Below are positions 44,877 to 55,153 of a DNA stretch of 64,000 nt, piece after piece; position 1 is the first letter of the stretch; every line of letters starts with the position of its first letter. The notes beneath the pieces were generated by a model, which had not been told where the DNA came from, searched no databases, and saw only the letters and a list, made by a program, of their open reading frames with translations. This stretch comes from an uncultured bacterium (lineage in GTDB: Bacteria > Acidobacteriota > Aminicenantia > Aminicenantales > CALLJL01), in contig CALLJL010000013.1 in the NCBI GenBank assembly GCA_938092135.1, positions 186,001 to 250,000 of the forward strand, in the 5' to 3' direction. The position numbers and the translations under genes were made by a program.

Positions 44877-45275
44877 ATGGCCAAGGCAAGAAAGGTTAAA
44901 AACTTGGTTTTTACCCTGCCCAATAAGGTGGGGCTTCTCGCCGAAGTTTCTGGAGTCCTGGCCAAAGCTAAGATTAATATTGATGCCCTTTGTGCCTATG
45001 AAATGGAGGATAAAGCTATTTTTATGCTGGCGGCTTCGAGCCCTCTGCGGGCGACCAAAGCCTTGACTCCTCTGGGAGCAGAAATCAAAGAAGAGGAGGC
45101 GGTGGCTGTTGACATGCCCAATCGTCCAGGCGAGCTCGAAAAGGTAGCCCAAAAATTGGCTGATGCCGGAATTAACATTAACCTGATTTACGGAACGACA
45201 GGAACCGGTAAAACCTCGACCTGCTTTCTCAAGACAGCTGATAACAAAAAGGCTATAAGATTGATTAACAAATAA
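44877..45275 (+). CDS. Tandem ACT-domain protein
   Basis: A 132-residue protein made of two ACT domains (about 6-65 and 70-131). The first has LPNKVGLLAEVSGVLAKAKINI and the second MPNRPGELEKVAQKLADAGINI, each the ligand-binding turn and helix of the fold. Such stand-alone proteins bind amino acids and act as regulatory subunits. No partner enzyme is next to it. Ribosome site AAGGAGGTGGAGGG is very strong. Confidence 0.88.
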   Translation: MAKARKVKNLVFTLPNKVGLLAEVSGVLAKAKINIDALCAYEMEDKAIFMLAASSPLRATKALTPLGAEIKEEEAVAVDMPNRPGELEKVAQKLADAGININLIYGTTGTGKTSTCFLKTADNKKAIRLINK

Positions 45276-45324
45276 TTCAATTTCATCCCCTGCTGACTTT
45301 TTCTAAAATTGTAAGCCAAAAAGT

Positions 45325-45352
45325 CTATTTTTTCTCATTTCGCAAAAAATAG
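45325..45352. terminator. AT-rich hairpin between convergent genes
   Basis: CTATTTTTT (45325-45333) and AAAAAATAG (45344-45352) form a 9-bp stem with a 10-base loop between the ACT gene and the convergent flavin reductase gene. Its T and A runs could serve either strand, but the stem has only one G-C pair. Confidence 0.3.
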
Positions 45353-45418
45353 AAAGTCTAAGTTGATTTTTCGTTTTCTAATGATTAAATTTTTGTGTTG
45401 ACTGCTTGCGAGAAAAAT

Positions 45419-46153
45419 TCATTTTTCCTTTATTTTTCTAGCTAAGGCGGCTACATCCCCTAACAATTCGCCATAGCGATAAAATTTACCTCTACCTGGC
45501 AAGAAGAAAAAGCCCTTTAGTTTTTCTAAGTCTAGACCGCCATCTTCAGTCAAGATTGATTCATCAACTTTAATATCCATGATTTCGCCAATAAACATGG
45601 TATGGGAACCAATTTCTAAGGTTTGTTTGAGCTTGCATTCCAGAATCAAAGGAAACTCTTTTATATAAGGAGCGTCAACAATTTCGCTTTTAACCGGGGT
45701 TAGGCCAGTTACTTCAAATTTATTTAAATCCCGTCCCGAGACGCTGCCGAAATAGGCAGCATAGGCTGCTTGCGACTCTGAGGGGATGTTAATGGTAAAG
45801 GCTTTCTTTTCCAAGATATTGCCATAGGTATAAGTTTCTTTGCGTAGGGAAATGGCTACACAGGGTGGTCGGGACGAGCAAATCCCTGCCCAGGCTGAGG
45901 TCATGGCGTTCGAACGACCATTCTTATCATAAGAACCAATAACCCAGACGGGCGAAGGGAGGATAGGTCTGGCGCCTAAGGATTTTTTGGTTTGACCTGC
46001 AGTCTGACCTTCTTTATTGTTTTCCAAAATTAAGGATGAAACTGGTTGCTGTCCTATATCATCATTTTGCCCTATCCAAGCGTCGGATTTGAAAAAAGCC
46101 AAAACGAGTGAGCTAATTAAAAAGAATAGACCAATATACATAAATTTCTTCAT
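45419..46153 (-). CDS. Flavin reductase-family protein with signal anchor
   Basis: A 244-residue protein whose residues about 65-240 are the FMN-binding flavin reductase/flavoredoxin fold: PSPVWVIGSYDKNGRSNAMTSAW, then PPCVAISLRKETYTYGNI, and SHTMFIGEIMDI. Before it are a membrane segment (residues 5-20) and a polar linker, so the flavodomain faces outside the cytoplasm, unusual for this family. The partner is unknown. AGGAGG precedes the ATG. Confidence 0.82.
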   Translation of the reverse strand: MKKFMYIGLFFLISSLVLAFFKSDAWIGQNDDIGQQPVSSLILENNKEGQTAGQTKKSLGARPILPSPVWVIGSYDKNGRSNAMTSAWAGICSSRPPCVAISLRKETYTYGNILEKKAFTINIPSESQAAYAAYFGSVSGRDLNKFEVTGLTPVKSEIVDAPYIKEFPLILECKLKQTLEIGSHTMFIGEIMDIKVDESILTEDGGLDLEKLKGFFFLPGRGKFYRYGELLGDVAALARKIKEK

Positions 46154-46329
46154 GATTACCTCCTCCTGGAGAATTCTTTTATTTAGTTTATGCTGGCTTT
46201 AGCCTTGGGATCAAACCTTTTGATGTCATCATAAAAAATCTAATTGAAGAAAGAATTAATAGCCAAATTTTAATCGAAACGTTCTCAAAATTAATGATCC
46301 GGGCGATTCGATTATTAAATCTATTGGAG

Positions 46330-47499
46330 CTAAATTTCCTTATGCAAAAGAGAAAAGAAGAGAACGGCTAAAAGTTGAGCAAAAACTGAAAAAAGAACAA
46401 GCAAAAGAATATTGAGGTCATAAAGAAAACCCATCAAAGCTGAGCCTGCAAACCAGGCAAGGCCAAAAAGAGCATTAAAGAGGCCGTAGGCTGTGGCCCT
46501 TTTTTCCGGGGCAATTAAATTGGCAATAACGGCTTTAACCACTGACTCCTGAGCTCCCATACCTATTCCCCAGCAAATAATTCCTAGGAAAATGAGGGGA
46601 AGGGAGCGGGCGAGAAAAGCAAGAGGGGCAAAAAAGCTGGAAATAACGGTTGAAAACATGAGGGCCTTTAACCCAATTCGATCATAGAGGCGGCCAAAAA
46701 AGAGGGCAGCCACGGCATCAATTCCCATGGCCAAGGTATAAACAAGAGGTATCGATGCCCCGGCCAAAATGTTCTGTTTTTGAAAATGAAAACCAAGGAG
46801 AGGAAAGTCGGCAAAGCCCGCGGCCAGAAACGAAATGCCAATGAGGTAAAGCCGGAAGCGTTGATCAAACTTTTTCTCCGCTCCTTTTTCCTTAACTTCG
46901 AATTTTTCAGGCGAAGGGAATCGATAGCGACCAATAGAGAGAAAAATCATGGCCACAAGGGCCGGTAAAAAAAGCGAGGCAAAGCCCCGTCGATAGCTTT
47001 CCAGATTACTTAAACCTTTATTTAAATAAATAATGAGAGCGAGAAAAAGCGGGCCAAGCATAGCTCCAATCTGGTCGAGAAATTCTTCAACGGCAAAACC
47101 ATAACCGGCCCCCACTTGGCGAGCTGCATAGGACATCATGGCATCCCGAGCAGGCTTGCGAATGGCTTTTCCCATTCTTTCCGCTAGAATAAGAAGAGCC
47201 GCAAGTTCCCAACGCCCGGTGAGGGCTAAGAGGGGAACAGCCAAAAGATTTAAGCCGTAGCCAATAAAGGCAAAAAGCCAGTAGTTGCGGGTGCGATCGG
47301 CCATAACCCCTGTTCCTAAGCGAAGGGCATATCCAATAAATTCTCCAAGCCCAGCTATGAGGCCGACAACAAAGGCAGAAGCCCCAAGTAAACCTAAATA
47401 AGGACCAGTGAGACTTCTGGCGCCCTCATAGGTCATGTCGGAAAAGAGGCTAACGAGCCCCATTAAAACAATAAACTGAAAAGCCCGTTTTGTCTTCAT
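46330..47499 (-). CDS. MFS transporter
   Basis: A 389-residue integral membrane protein with about eleven to twelve helices. The first loop has GVMADRTRNYW, the usual G-x-x-x-D-R-x-G-R type motif, and the second half repeats it as GRLYDRIGLKA. Such proteins move small solutes with proton exchange. Substrate cannot be read from the sequence. No ribosome site is apparent and it is monocistronic. Confidence 0.82.
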   Translation of the reverse strand: MKTKRAFQFIVLMGLVSLFSDMTYEGARSLTGPYLGLLGASAFVVGLIAGLGEFIGYALRLGTGVMADRTRNYWLFAFIGYGLNLLAVPLLALTGRWELAALLILAERMGKAIRKPARDAMMSYAARQVGAGYGFAVEEFLDQIGAMLGPLFLALIIYLNKGLSNLESYRRGFASLFLPALVAMIFLSIGRYRFPSPEKFEVKEKGAEKKFDQRFRLYLIGISFLAAGFADFPLLGFHFQKQNILAGASIPLVYTLAMGIDAVAALFFGRLYDRIGLKALMFSTVISSFFAPLAFLARSLPLIFLGIICWGIGMGAQESVVKAVIANLIAPEKRATAYGLFNALFGLAWFAGSALMGFLYDLNILLLVLFSVFAQLLAVLFFSLLHKEI

Positions 47500-48259
47500 G
47501 TTAAAAAAGATTATCTTTTAGAGACTAGGTTATCAAGACCGAATTTTTGTCACAATTTTTTTATTAGTTAGGCCACATAAGACTATACATAGATCAGGCA
47601 TTTTTTCTCTCGGCTATAATCCTAAATTACCTTCGCCTATTCTTCCAGTTAGAATTTTAAAAAATAATTGATTTTAAAGTTTATAAGAGAATAGGCTTTT
47701 TGAGTATAGATTTCTTTAAATTCAGGGGATGAAGCTGAAAAAAGAAAAAGGAACTCTTCAGACTGAGAGCAGTGTTTTCTTTCCTTTGCTCCTCTTAAGC
47801 ACAAATTGATAGGCCTGAAAAAAGTTGTCTCTTTCGGGGAAGAACAGAGAAAAAAGGGTCTGTCCAGATTGAAGCTAACGATCGAAGACTTAGTCATCGA
47901 AGCTTAAAAGAAAAGCGAAATAAGAGAGAGACTGAGCCTTAGCCTTAAGGCTACCGCTTTAGTTATGGGAAAATATTCTTACCTTAATAAGGAGCCGTAT
48001 CCAAGGCGCGCGTCCCCTCCGGTTCTTTCTTTTTTGGATTGGCTCATCAGGACGATTGCCCTTGGGAAATTGACAAACAGTTTTTCAGCTAAGTTTTGAC
48101 TCCTTTTGTTTTGACTAAGGGCTAGTCCTAGATTTAATCGTGCCTTTAGGCAAGCGATGAAGATGTCCCCCTCTTTCTAATTGAAGAAACAAGAGAAAGC
48201 TAAGAATTTTGAAGTTAAAAGCTCAATCAAGGGAGTTTTGCTGAGATTCCACCGTTTTT
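47500..48259. other. Long gap without a recognisable gene
   Basis: This 760-base stretch is the largest gap. Both strands have stops in all frames except one short frame of 82 codons (47649-47897, minus) with no protein likeness. I see no tRNA, hairpin of note or mobile element. It may be a decayed gene. Confidence 0.4.
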
Positions 48260-50971
48260 TTACAGCTCAAAGCGGTACGTAAATTTTATTAGGAAGATAT
48301 TGTCGCCAGGCGCCGTAAATAAATCGCCAAGATCTCGCCACAAAGCCAGTTCTCCTGGATGACTGAAGTCAGCTCGGTTCTGAGTCCAAACTAAATAGAT
48401 TAAGGAACCAGGTCTGTATTCCCAGCGAAGAACGAAAGTTCCCCGCATTGATTTATAGTTAAAATCTGGTTTAAATATGATAAAAGAAGGAGCGGGGCCA
48501 GTTCCATCAGGATCGACTTTGTAAAAATCACCATTGTCCTCGATGGAAGAGCCTTCCTCTCCGAAAATAAGATAATCATAAGAGCGAGGGCGGTTAAGCT
48601 GCTTAAAGCGATCATATTTTCCAACAGCAATAAAAGGCTGAAGATAGGCCTGAAGACTTAGCCGGGGTGTAAATATCCAGTTAATTCTTATTTCACTGGC
48701 AATCAATTTTTGATTGATCCGGCCAAAGATATATCTAGTGCCGTAGGTGGCGGTCATTAATAGATCAGATACCTTTTTAACCCATTGAGTTTCATTGAAA
48801 CTAAGGCCGATCATTGGTCCAAAGGAAAGGCTCAAATTGGTTTTCGGTTTCCAGCGAATAGAGAATTGGGTATAAAATTCGGCCGAATTGTGGTTGATGT
48901 GCTGATAGGAAAGGGATCCCTGTAAAACCACGCCCTTTCGGGAATCGCTGCTAACATTAGCACTCATTCCCCATCCTCGAGGAAGAAGGGCCAGAGGCCC
49001 GCCTCTCGTCAAACGAGGATCCAAGGACTCTGCCAGAGAGAAAAGGGTGCATTCAAAAGCCCACCAGTTATGGAGAACACCACCGAAACCAGAGCCAAAG
49101 CCTTCAAAAGTCTTATTGCCTCCAAAGTCATATTGCCGGAAATAACCACTGAAGGCCATCGCCTGGCGAAAGATTTTTCGGGGTTTTGTCCACTGATGGC
49201 CATAAAAAACAAGGAGATCTATAAGATCAGAGCCAGAGCTTTGATAACCCAGGTCATTGGGGTCGAATCCAGGCGAGAGAGCCCCGGTCTTGAGAAGGAG
49301 AAGATGATTACCCTGCTGTTTGGCCAACTTAACTTCCCCGGCCCAGCCACTTAAGATGGTCGCTTCAGGATCAAGGTGGACGTGAGTCGCATCAGGTCTT
49401 TGGAAATAGTGGATGGAAGATCTTTGGAGCCTATATATAGCTTCTTTGGTCCCTCGGATATAGGTTCCGCCAATCCAACCAGCGATGACCCAATTTCTTT
49501 TTTTGTCCAAGAAAGACCAGCCATCGGCGGCGAGAGTGAAAGCTTGCTTATTCAATATCGAAGAAAGCCCTTCATTATCCAAATCCCTAATAACCGCTGT
49601 CGCCATTAAGCCTAATCCCTGTTGTCCTTCCTTTATATCTTTCTGAATTCTCCAAACACCGTAATAAGTTAAAGGCTCAACCTCATCTTTATAACGGTTG
49701 CTTAAATCATCCACGATTGCCCGTTCCTGGCCTGTAACAGCATTGATGAAGCCCAAATTCCAGCCTGAACCTAGGCGGCCAGTGAGCTTAAAAGCGCCGA
49801 GAATGGTCGTTCGGTCAGGAAAATGGACATAGCCTTCATGAACAGGATTTCCCTGAGGTGGGCGACCAATGCGGCGGCTATAGAAAAAGCGAGGATTGGG
49901 CCAATTTATATTTATATTAATATAGATGCCTCCCCGGCCGAAATGATTAAACATAGAGGCTCCTTCAATGAAAAAAGGTCTTTTTTCCTCATAATAAGTT
50001 TCATAGGCTGTGAGATTAATGACGGCCGGATCCACTTCTACTTGACCAAAATCAGGGTTAAACGTCACATCAAGGTTGAAATTGCTCTTTAAGCCAATTT
50101 TTAGGTCAAGACCTAGATTCCCTAGGAATTTCCGGCCGGGTTCAAAGGGGTTACCCGGTTCAGCCGGCCGGAACTGGGCCTGGCCAACAGTATAGGGATA
50201 TAATTCTACCCGGCGACCAGGGTTTATATTTTCAATTCCCTCGAGGCGGGCAAAACGAGAAACAAAGGCTGCATCTTCCTTTGGCACCCAGGCAAAGGCA
50301 ACTTTCTCCTGCTTTCTTTTAATGATGCGGAGGAAATTTATTCCCCAAATGTATTTGTCCTTTTTAGGAAAGCGGAGCTGATTAAAGGGTATACGCATTT
50401 CCAAAGTCCAGCCATCGGCCACCCGAGCTACCTTAACTTCCCAGATTCCATCCCAAGTAGCATCTTCGTTTACATCATTAAAGAGAGCTTGATCCACTAT
50501 CGAACCAGCGGGGTTAACCCCAAAAAGGAAGCCCGTTCGGCGATCGAAATAGGGATCAAGGCTGACAAAAAACCAATCGGAGTCAACCAGAGAATCGCGG
50601 CGGCCAAGAAGACCGATAATTCCTTCAGGATTGGAATCATGACAATAGGCAGCCACATAGAGATTGGTTTCATCATAGGCTACCCAGACTTCGGTTTTTT
50701 CTGTGGCCGGAGCTCCATCTATTGGGTCTCTTTGGAGGAAGTCAGTTACTGGATGGCTTTTTTTCCAGGTATTTTCATCAAGATGACCATCCAACTGGAT
50801 GGGTTCTTGAAGCCTGATAGCTCTGACTACCTTTTGCTCCTGAAGTTTTTTAAGCGCTTCCTTATCAATGGAAGAATTATTTCCAAGTTGATGAGCATCC
50901 ATTGATCCCCTCAGGATGGGGTTCAAGAAAAGGAGACTGATGAGAAAAAAATTAATCCTTTTTCTTAACAT
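48260..50971 (-). CDS. DUF5916 outer-membrane barrel with CBM9-like domain
   Basis: A 903-residue exported protein. Signal at residues 4-22. Residues about 50-235 are a CBM9-like beta sandwich (IQLDGHLDENTWK, EVWVAYDETNLYVAAYCHDSNP, WTLEMRIPFNQLRFP). The rest matches DUF5916, a beta barrel of about 16 or more strands, with EEKRPFFIEGASMFNHFG near residue 330 and a final strand IFLIKFTYRFEL. The role is unknown; the group is frequent in Aminicenantes- and Acidobacteriota-like genomes. It probably sits in the outer membrane. Confidence 0.88.
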   Translation of the reverse strand: MLRKRINFFLISLLFLNPILRGSMDAHQLGNNSSIDKEALKKLQEQKVVRAIRLQEPIQLDGHLDENTWKKSHPVTDFLQRDPIDGAPATEKTEVWVAYDETNLYVAAYCHDSNPEGIIGLLGRRDSLVDSDWFFVSLDPYFDRRTGFLFGVNPAGSIVDQALFNDVNEDATWDGIWEVKVARVADGWTLEMRIPFNQLRFPKKDKYIWGINFLRIIKRKQEKVAFAWVPKEDAAFVSRFARLEGIENINPGRRVELYPYTVGQAQFRPAEPGNPFEPGRKFLGNLGLDLKIGLKSNFNLDVTFNPDFGQVEVDPAVINLTAYETYYEEKRPFFIEGASMFNHFGRGGIYINININWPNPRFFYSRRIGRPPQGNPVHEGYVHFPDRTTILGAFKLTGRLGSGWNLGFINAVTGQERAIVDDLSNRYKDEVEPLTYYGVWRIQKDIKEGQQGLGLMATAVIRDLDNEGLSSILNKQAFTLAADGWSFLDKKRNWVIAGWIGGTYIRGTKEAIYRLQRSSIHYFQRPDATHVHLDPEATILSGWAGEVKLAKQQGNHLLLLKTGALSPGFDPNDLGYQSSGSDLIDLLVFYGHQWTKPRKIFRQAMAFSGYFRQYDFGGNKTFEGFGSGFGGVLHNWWAFECTLFSLAESLDPRLTRGGPLALLPRGWGMSANVSSDSRKGVVLQGSLSYQHINHNSAEFYTQFSIRWKPKTNLSLSFGPMIGLSFNETQWVKKVSDLLMTATYGTRYIFGRINQKLIASEIRINWIFTPRLSLQAYLQPFIAVGKYDRFKQLNRPRSYDYLIFGEEGSSIEDNGDFYKVDPDGTGPAPSFIIFKPDFNYKSMRGTFVLRWEYRPGSLIYLVWTQNRADFSHPGELALWRDLGDLFTAPGDNIFLIKFTYRFEL

Positions 50972-51217
50972 CGTTCTTCCGTCCTCAAAAATTTCTCCAA
51001 AGATATCTTTTAAGGTTCTATCTTACTAACGAAAAAGGGACAATTAAGGTTCACTCGAAAATAGACTGAATTTTAATTAAAAAGTATGGGGCTTAAAAAA
51101 ATAGAATTTAAATCAATTATCTATCTTAAACAATTTAGCAAGAGAATAGTTAGCTGCCCTTTATAGCTGCTGGATCAATTCACTAAGCCTTGATTTAAAT
51201 TCTAATTTTTTTAAATT

Positions 51218-54200
51218 CTATCTTTCCTTTGAGTCTCCTAACTTAAAATTTATGTTAAGGTCACCAAAACTTGTTTGTTCTGGAAATTCAAAAAATAATC
51301 GATAGCCTTCATCATATATCGCTGAATGAAATAAAATAGCTCTTCGCTCCTTATCTTCTTTCAGCCAGCCAGCCACAGCGTCATGTTCCGAGCGATAACG
51401 AACTCTTATCCCGACAACCCTGGCGCCTAATTCTCTGGCTTTAATGATAACAACATCTGCCCGACCATCAGAGGGTATTTTAACTGGAATAATCTTTAAA
51501 GAAAGACCTAGATAATTTTCAAGTGCCCGAAAATACCGGAAGGGCGTATCGTAATACTGAAGAGAAAAATTCTCATCGGAAAAGGAAACAACAACCGGCT
51601 CATCAAGATCAATGGTGACAGGCTGATAGCCGATAATCGCCCCCTCTTCAGTCTTTTTAATGGGTGCAGTGCCGATAATTTGGCCCTTGGTTTTAACCCC
51701 AATAAGGAGGCTCAGAGCTCTATCGGCAGGCATATAAATGTTTAGTCCTTTCATGGCCAAATGATAGGCGGCTTCAACTTTGCCCGGGTGATCACCGCAG
51801 CCAATAACAAGATCAGACCCAAGGGCATCCCAGGCAATAGCGCTTAGGCCATGAGTGTCATTGATAATGACAGTTCGGGAATCAATGATAAAATTTGTCG
51901 GGTAGTAATAGATTTTGTCTTCCCATAAAGGAAACCTAAAAAGGCCTGTTTCGTCGGGAGCCCACCAGGTGTCGCCAAATTTCTTAACTTTTGTCCCCCA
52001 GACAGGATAGACTTTGGCCTGGGTGTATTCAATTAAATCTCTTATTCTGGCCCCTTCATGCCAGGGAACAATTTTTTCTAAGGATAAGGCGGAAGGAGAA
52101 GATGCGGGATTAAAGCCTGAAAGCCAGTCTCTGGTTACCCTTTCGACCTGAGTTTTAATGATAGCTCCTTTTCTTAATTTGATGGATGATTGACCAAGGA
52201 TTATTCTCTGGCCTTTCTCCTTAATTTTTTCTTTTTTTATTTTTATCCTAAGTAATCTAATTTCCTCTTGAGGCGGATGAGGGAAGCCACTTTCAAGAAC
52301 ATTCGTCAAGTATTTCCAACCAAAATGAGACATTTCCTTTTCTTTTAGATTGGACGAAAAGTTGGCCAGAGAAGAAAAGATATTTTGAGCCTCGAGAAGA
52401 TAAAAGCTCTGGTTGCTGACAAGTCCCTTAACAAGACAGGCCAGGGCATAGCCATAGGGATCTTGAAAAATAGCGGCGGGAAAATTTAATCTTGACCAGG
52501 TGTAATTTTTAAGGAATTCTTCCTTTGACTGATAGGCCAGCCAAAGGAGGTAGTTAAAATCAAAATTTTCAGGAAGATTTATTCTCGGCCATGGTTCTTC
52601 CGTCTGATGAAACATTTCTTTCAGGACATAGTAGCCTTTTTTTAATTTCATTTTGAAATTTGGTTTCGTCCATTCCGGCCAGCGAAAGGGATTTTCTTTC
52701 ATTAGTTCTATTGATTTCTCAATTTTTTCCGGGGATAAAGTTTCTTTCGCCCAGGAATCTTTATCATCTGAAGACCTATAAGTAAAAGCTAAAATTCTTA
52801 TTCCTTCCGTTTTTCGACCTTCCCCTTGGCCATAGATGATTCTTCTTTGAGAGGGATCCAAGAAGTTTAATAATGCCCAGGGAAGTTTAAGCTCAATAAA
52901 ATCATGCTCAGGAAAATAGATAAAATCCCTACCTTCTTTTAGAATACCGGCTTTATAAATTTTTTCGGCAAAGACTCGGCCTTCTCTTGAAAATCGTCGC
53001 CGATGGATAGATATAATTTCAGAAAAAAGTCCATTCTCATTGGGTAAGGGTCTCACTTCTTCTTTTTCCCAATAACCGGTTAAGCCAGGCAGCTTGGCCA
53101 GCTCGGGCTTAAATTCATATTTGGCGTAAGTATCATCAACCAGAAGACAGCTATTTTTTCCATGGAGAAGGGCAACAAATTCAAAACCAACGGCTGATCT
53201 TATATTCAGATTAAAGGGGAGAAGGTGATCGCCCTCCTCTTCCCCATAAGTATCAATGGCCAGCAATAAGGCTGTTTCTTTCCAATCCAGTTTTCTCTTC
53301 AGATCAAGTTTTAAGTAAAGATAGCCCTCGTCGAAGTCAGCGGAAAGACAATTAATTATTTCATCTTCAGGGGAATAAAGTATATTCGTCTCAGACCAAG
53401 CTGAGGGATTACCCATGAGTTTTTCATCAGCTTTAGAGGGGGAAACGGCCATGAGGCCATAATTTTCTTCTGGATCTTCGGCGTTATACCAGAGGGGATC
53501 ATTGTTTTCATAATTTCTTGTCATCCAGTTTGTTTTCCACCATTCATCGATCCAGGAAAAGACTATCCCTCCGGCGCAACCACTTTCTTTTATGTTTAAA
53601 AATAATTTTTTTAAGGCTTCAGCTTGTTCGTCTTCCGTTAAGCCTCCATGATTCAGTCTTTCTGGATGGAAGCGGGCTATGCCCCGGCTTGTGGGCAGAC
53701 CAAATTCCGCGATTAAAAGGGGCCAATTCCGGTAATGAGCTTTTAAATCGCGTAAATAATTGACATAATAAACAGAGCCTTCTGTTTTTACTGGGATCGC
53801 ATATTTTTCATCATTTTTCATAAAATCGGGATAGTAAGGGTAAACATGATAAGAGGCGAAAAGACCGGCTCGAAAATTTAGCTTAGCGATAATTTTAGTT
53901 TCATCGAGGCTGACGGCATCTTCATCCCAGGACTTGGATAAATCATATTCAGGGACAATTTCGCCAAGTTTTTTTCTAATCTTGATTTCCTCGGCTAAGG
54001 TAGCCTCGCTGGGATGAAAGAGGGGATCGCAGGTTGGCCAGTTGACAAAAGCAACTGGCCTCTGAATGCCGTAAGTTTTATCTTCATAGCCAATCAGATA
54101 ATCAATCATTTCCGTGAGAAAAACTTCAAAGGGAGAACCATTATTTATGATCAAATATTCGCCTTTGTATTCAGTTTCATGATTTTTTAGGTTGAAGGCG

Positions 54201-55153
54201 ATGACTTCGGCTGGTTCCCATTCGCGACCAAAAATAAAGGCCAGGACATCATTGCCGACATCAGCAGTATATTTTCCATGGGCATGGCCATAGCGAGGTT
54301 TTATCTCAGCCCGGCCATGAATGACATCGACAGCGTTTTTAATTTCATTTTTTATTTCAGCTAAATAAGCTTCATTTCTGAAATCTGCACCTTCAGGTAA
54401 TTCGACCCAGATCCCCTGAATAAGAAAAAGCTTTTTATCGGCCGAATTGTCTGAATTGTGTTTTTGAAAGGCGCGATAAAATTCAGGTGGGAGAATGGTG
54501 TAAACTCTGACCGCATTGGCGCCCATCTCAGCTATAAGATTCAGCCATTCCCGGTATAAGTTTTCATCCTCCGGGAATTCAGAAGGGTATTTTCCCGGAA
54601 GGGCAACACCTAAGTTAACTCCTTTAATAAAAATTGGCGATGGCTCGTTATCATTTTTCTGAATCCAGAAATAGTTACCTCGGGCAAAAAAACGGTTCTT
54701 TGCCTTGTCAGCGGCTTCAGGTTTGGTTTGGGCATAGAGAGTTTTGGTGGCTACAGCTATGCCTTCAAGGCAAGTTTCATTTTTTGAATCAATCGCCAAG
54801 CCCTTTTCAAAATATTCAATGGCCTTTCTGAAATCACCTTGCTGGAGGAAAACGAAACCAAGACCAGCATAAGAATCAACCAGATCAGGTTTTAACCGGA
54901 GGGAATGAGCAAAGGCCTCCTCGGCCGCCGGCCATTCCTTCAATTTAAGCTCAATCCAACCAAGGAGATTGTAATCGCCAGCTTCTTTTTTTGGTTTTTG
55001 GAGAATGATTTCTTTGGCTTGCCGGTATTGGCCGGCTCGATAGGCCTGCAGAGCCTTTTCATATAAATCTTCCGATGAAACTATAATTTGCCCCACCATT
55101 ACCCCCACCAAAAATGGGGACACAAACATTTTTTTGATCGATTTTTTTTTCAT
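51218..55153 (-). CDS. TPR plus clan GH-A glycosidase-like multidomain protein
   Basis: A 1311-residue exported protein. Signal/anchor at residues 8-25, then three TPR-like repeats (about 28-135). A (beta/alpha)8 domain (about 165-570) follows, with GVNLGVALPG, a candidate acid/base Glu in GREWEP, and a candidate nucleophile Glu in LLIAEFGLP, the order found in clan GH-A glycosidases. Residues about 590-850 look like a beta-sandwich carbohydrate-binding type region; the remaining ~450 residues, including HGLSAIAWDALGSDLVIGCGDHPGKVEA, I do not recognise. Probable outer polysaccharide enzyme, substrate unknown. Confidence 0.6.
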   Translation of the reverse strand: MKKKSIKKMFVSPFLVGVMVGQIIVSSEDLYEKALQAYRAGQYRQAKEIILQKPKKEAGDYNLLGWIELKLKEWPAAEEAFAHSLRLKPDLVDSYAGLGFVFLQQGDFRKAIEYFEKGLAIDSKNETCLEGIAVATKTLYAQTKPEAADKAKNRFFARGNYFWIQKNDNEPSPIFIKGVNLGVALPGKYPSEFPEDENLYREWLNLIAEMGANAVRVYTILPPEFYRAFQKHNSDNSADKKLFLIQGIWVELPEGADFRNEAYLAEIKNEIKNAVDVIHGRAEIKPRYGHAHGKYTADVGNDVLAFIFGREWEPAEVIAFNLKNHETEYKGEYLIINNGSPFEVFLTEMIDYLIGYEDKTYGIQRPVAFVNWPTCDPLFHPSEATLAEEIKIRKKLGEIVPEYDLSKSWDEDAVSLDETKIIAKLNFRAGLFASYHVYPYYPDFMKNDEKYAIPVKTEGSVYYVNYLRDLKAHYRNWPLLIAEFGLPTSRGIARFHPERLNHGGLTEDEQAEALKKLFLNIKESGCAGGIVFSWIDEWWKTNWMTRNYENNDPLWYNAEDPEENYGLMAVSPSKADEKLMGNPSAWSETNILYSPEDEIINCLSADFDEGYLYLKLDLKRKLDWKETALLLAIDTYGEEEGDHLLPFNLNIRSAVGFEFVALLHGKNSCLLVDDTYAKYEFKPELAKLPGLTGYWEKEEVRPLPNENGLFSEIISIHRRRFSREGRVFAEKIYKAGILKEGRDFIYFPEHDFIELKLPWALLNFLDPSQRRIIYGQGEGRKTEGIRILAFTYRSSDDKDSWAKETLSPEKIEKSIELMKENPFRWPEWTKPNFKMKLKKGYYVLKEMFHQTEEPWPRINLPENFDFNYLLWLAYQSKEEFLKNYTWSRLNFPAAIFQDPYGYALACLVKGLVSNQSFYLLEAQNIFSSLANFSSNLKEKEMSHFGWKYLTNVLESGFPHPPQEEIRLLRIKIKKEKIKEKGQRIILGQSSIKLRKGAIIKTQVERVTRDWLSGFNPASSPSALSLEKIVPWHEGARIRDLIEYTQAKVYPVWGTKVKKFGDTWWAPDETGLFRFPLWEDKIYYYPTNFIIDSRTVIINDTHGLSAIAWDALGSDLVIGCGDHPGKVEAAYHLAMKGLNIYMPADRALSLLIGVKTKGQIIGTAPIKKTEEGAIIGYQPVTIDLDEPVVVSFSDENFSLQYYDTPFRYFRALENYLGLSLKIIPVKIPSDGRADVVIIKARELGARVVGIRVRYRSEHDAVAGWLKEDKERRAILFHSAIYDEGYRLFFEFPEQTSFGDLNINFKLGDSKER
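55111..55134 (-). repeat. 24-bp repeat, copy 1 (within signal-peptide codons)
   Basis: The 24 bases at 55111-55134 are identical, on the other strand, to 63400-63423. Core on the minus strand: AAAAAATGTTTGTGTCCCCA then TTTT. Here the repeat lies in the codons for the start MFVSPF of the TPR-glycosidase protein. Confidence 0.6.

Noticed and set aside
47649-47897. 82-codon minus-strand frame in the 760-base gap
   Set aside because: No ribosome site, no protein-like pattern and no neighbours that suggest a role.
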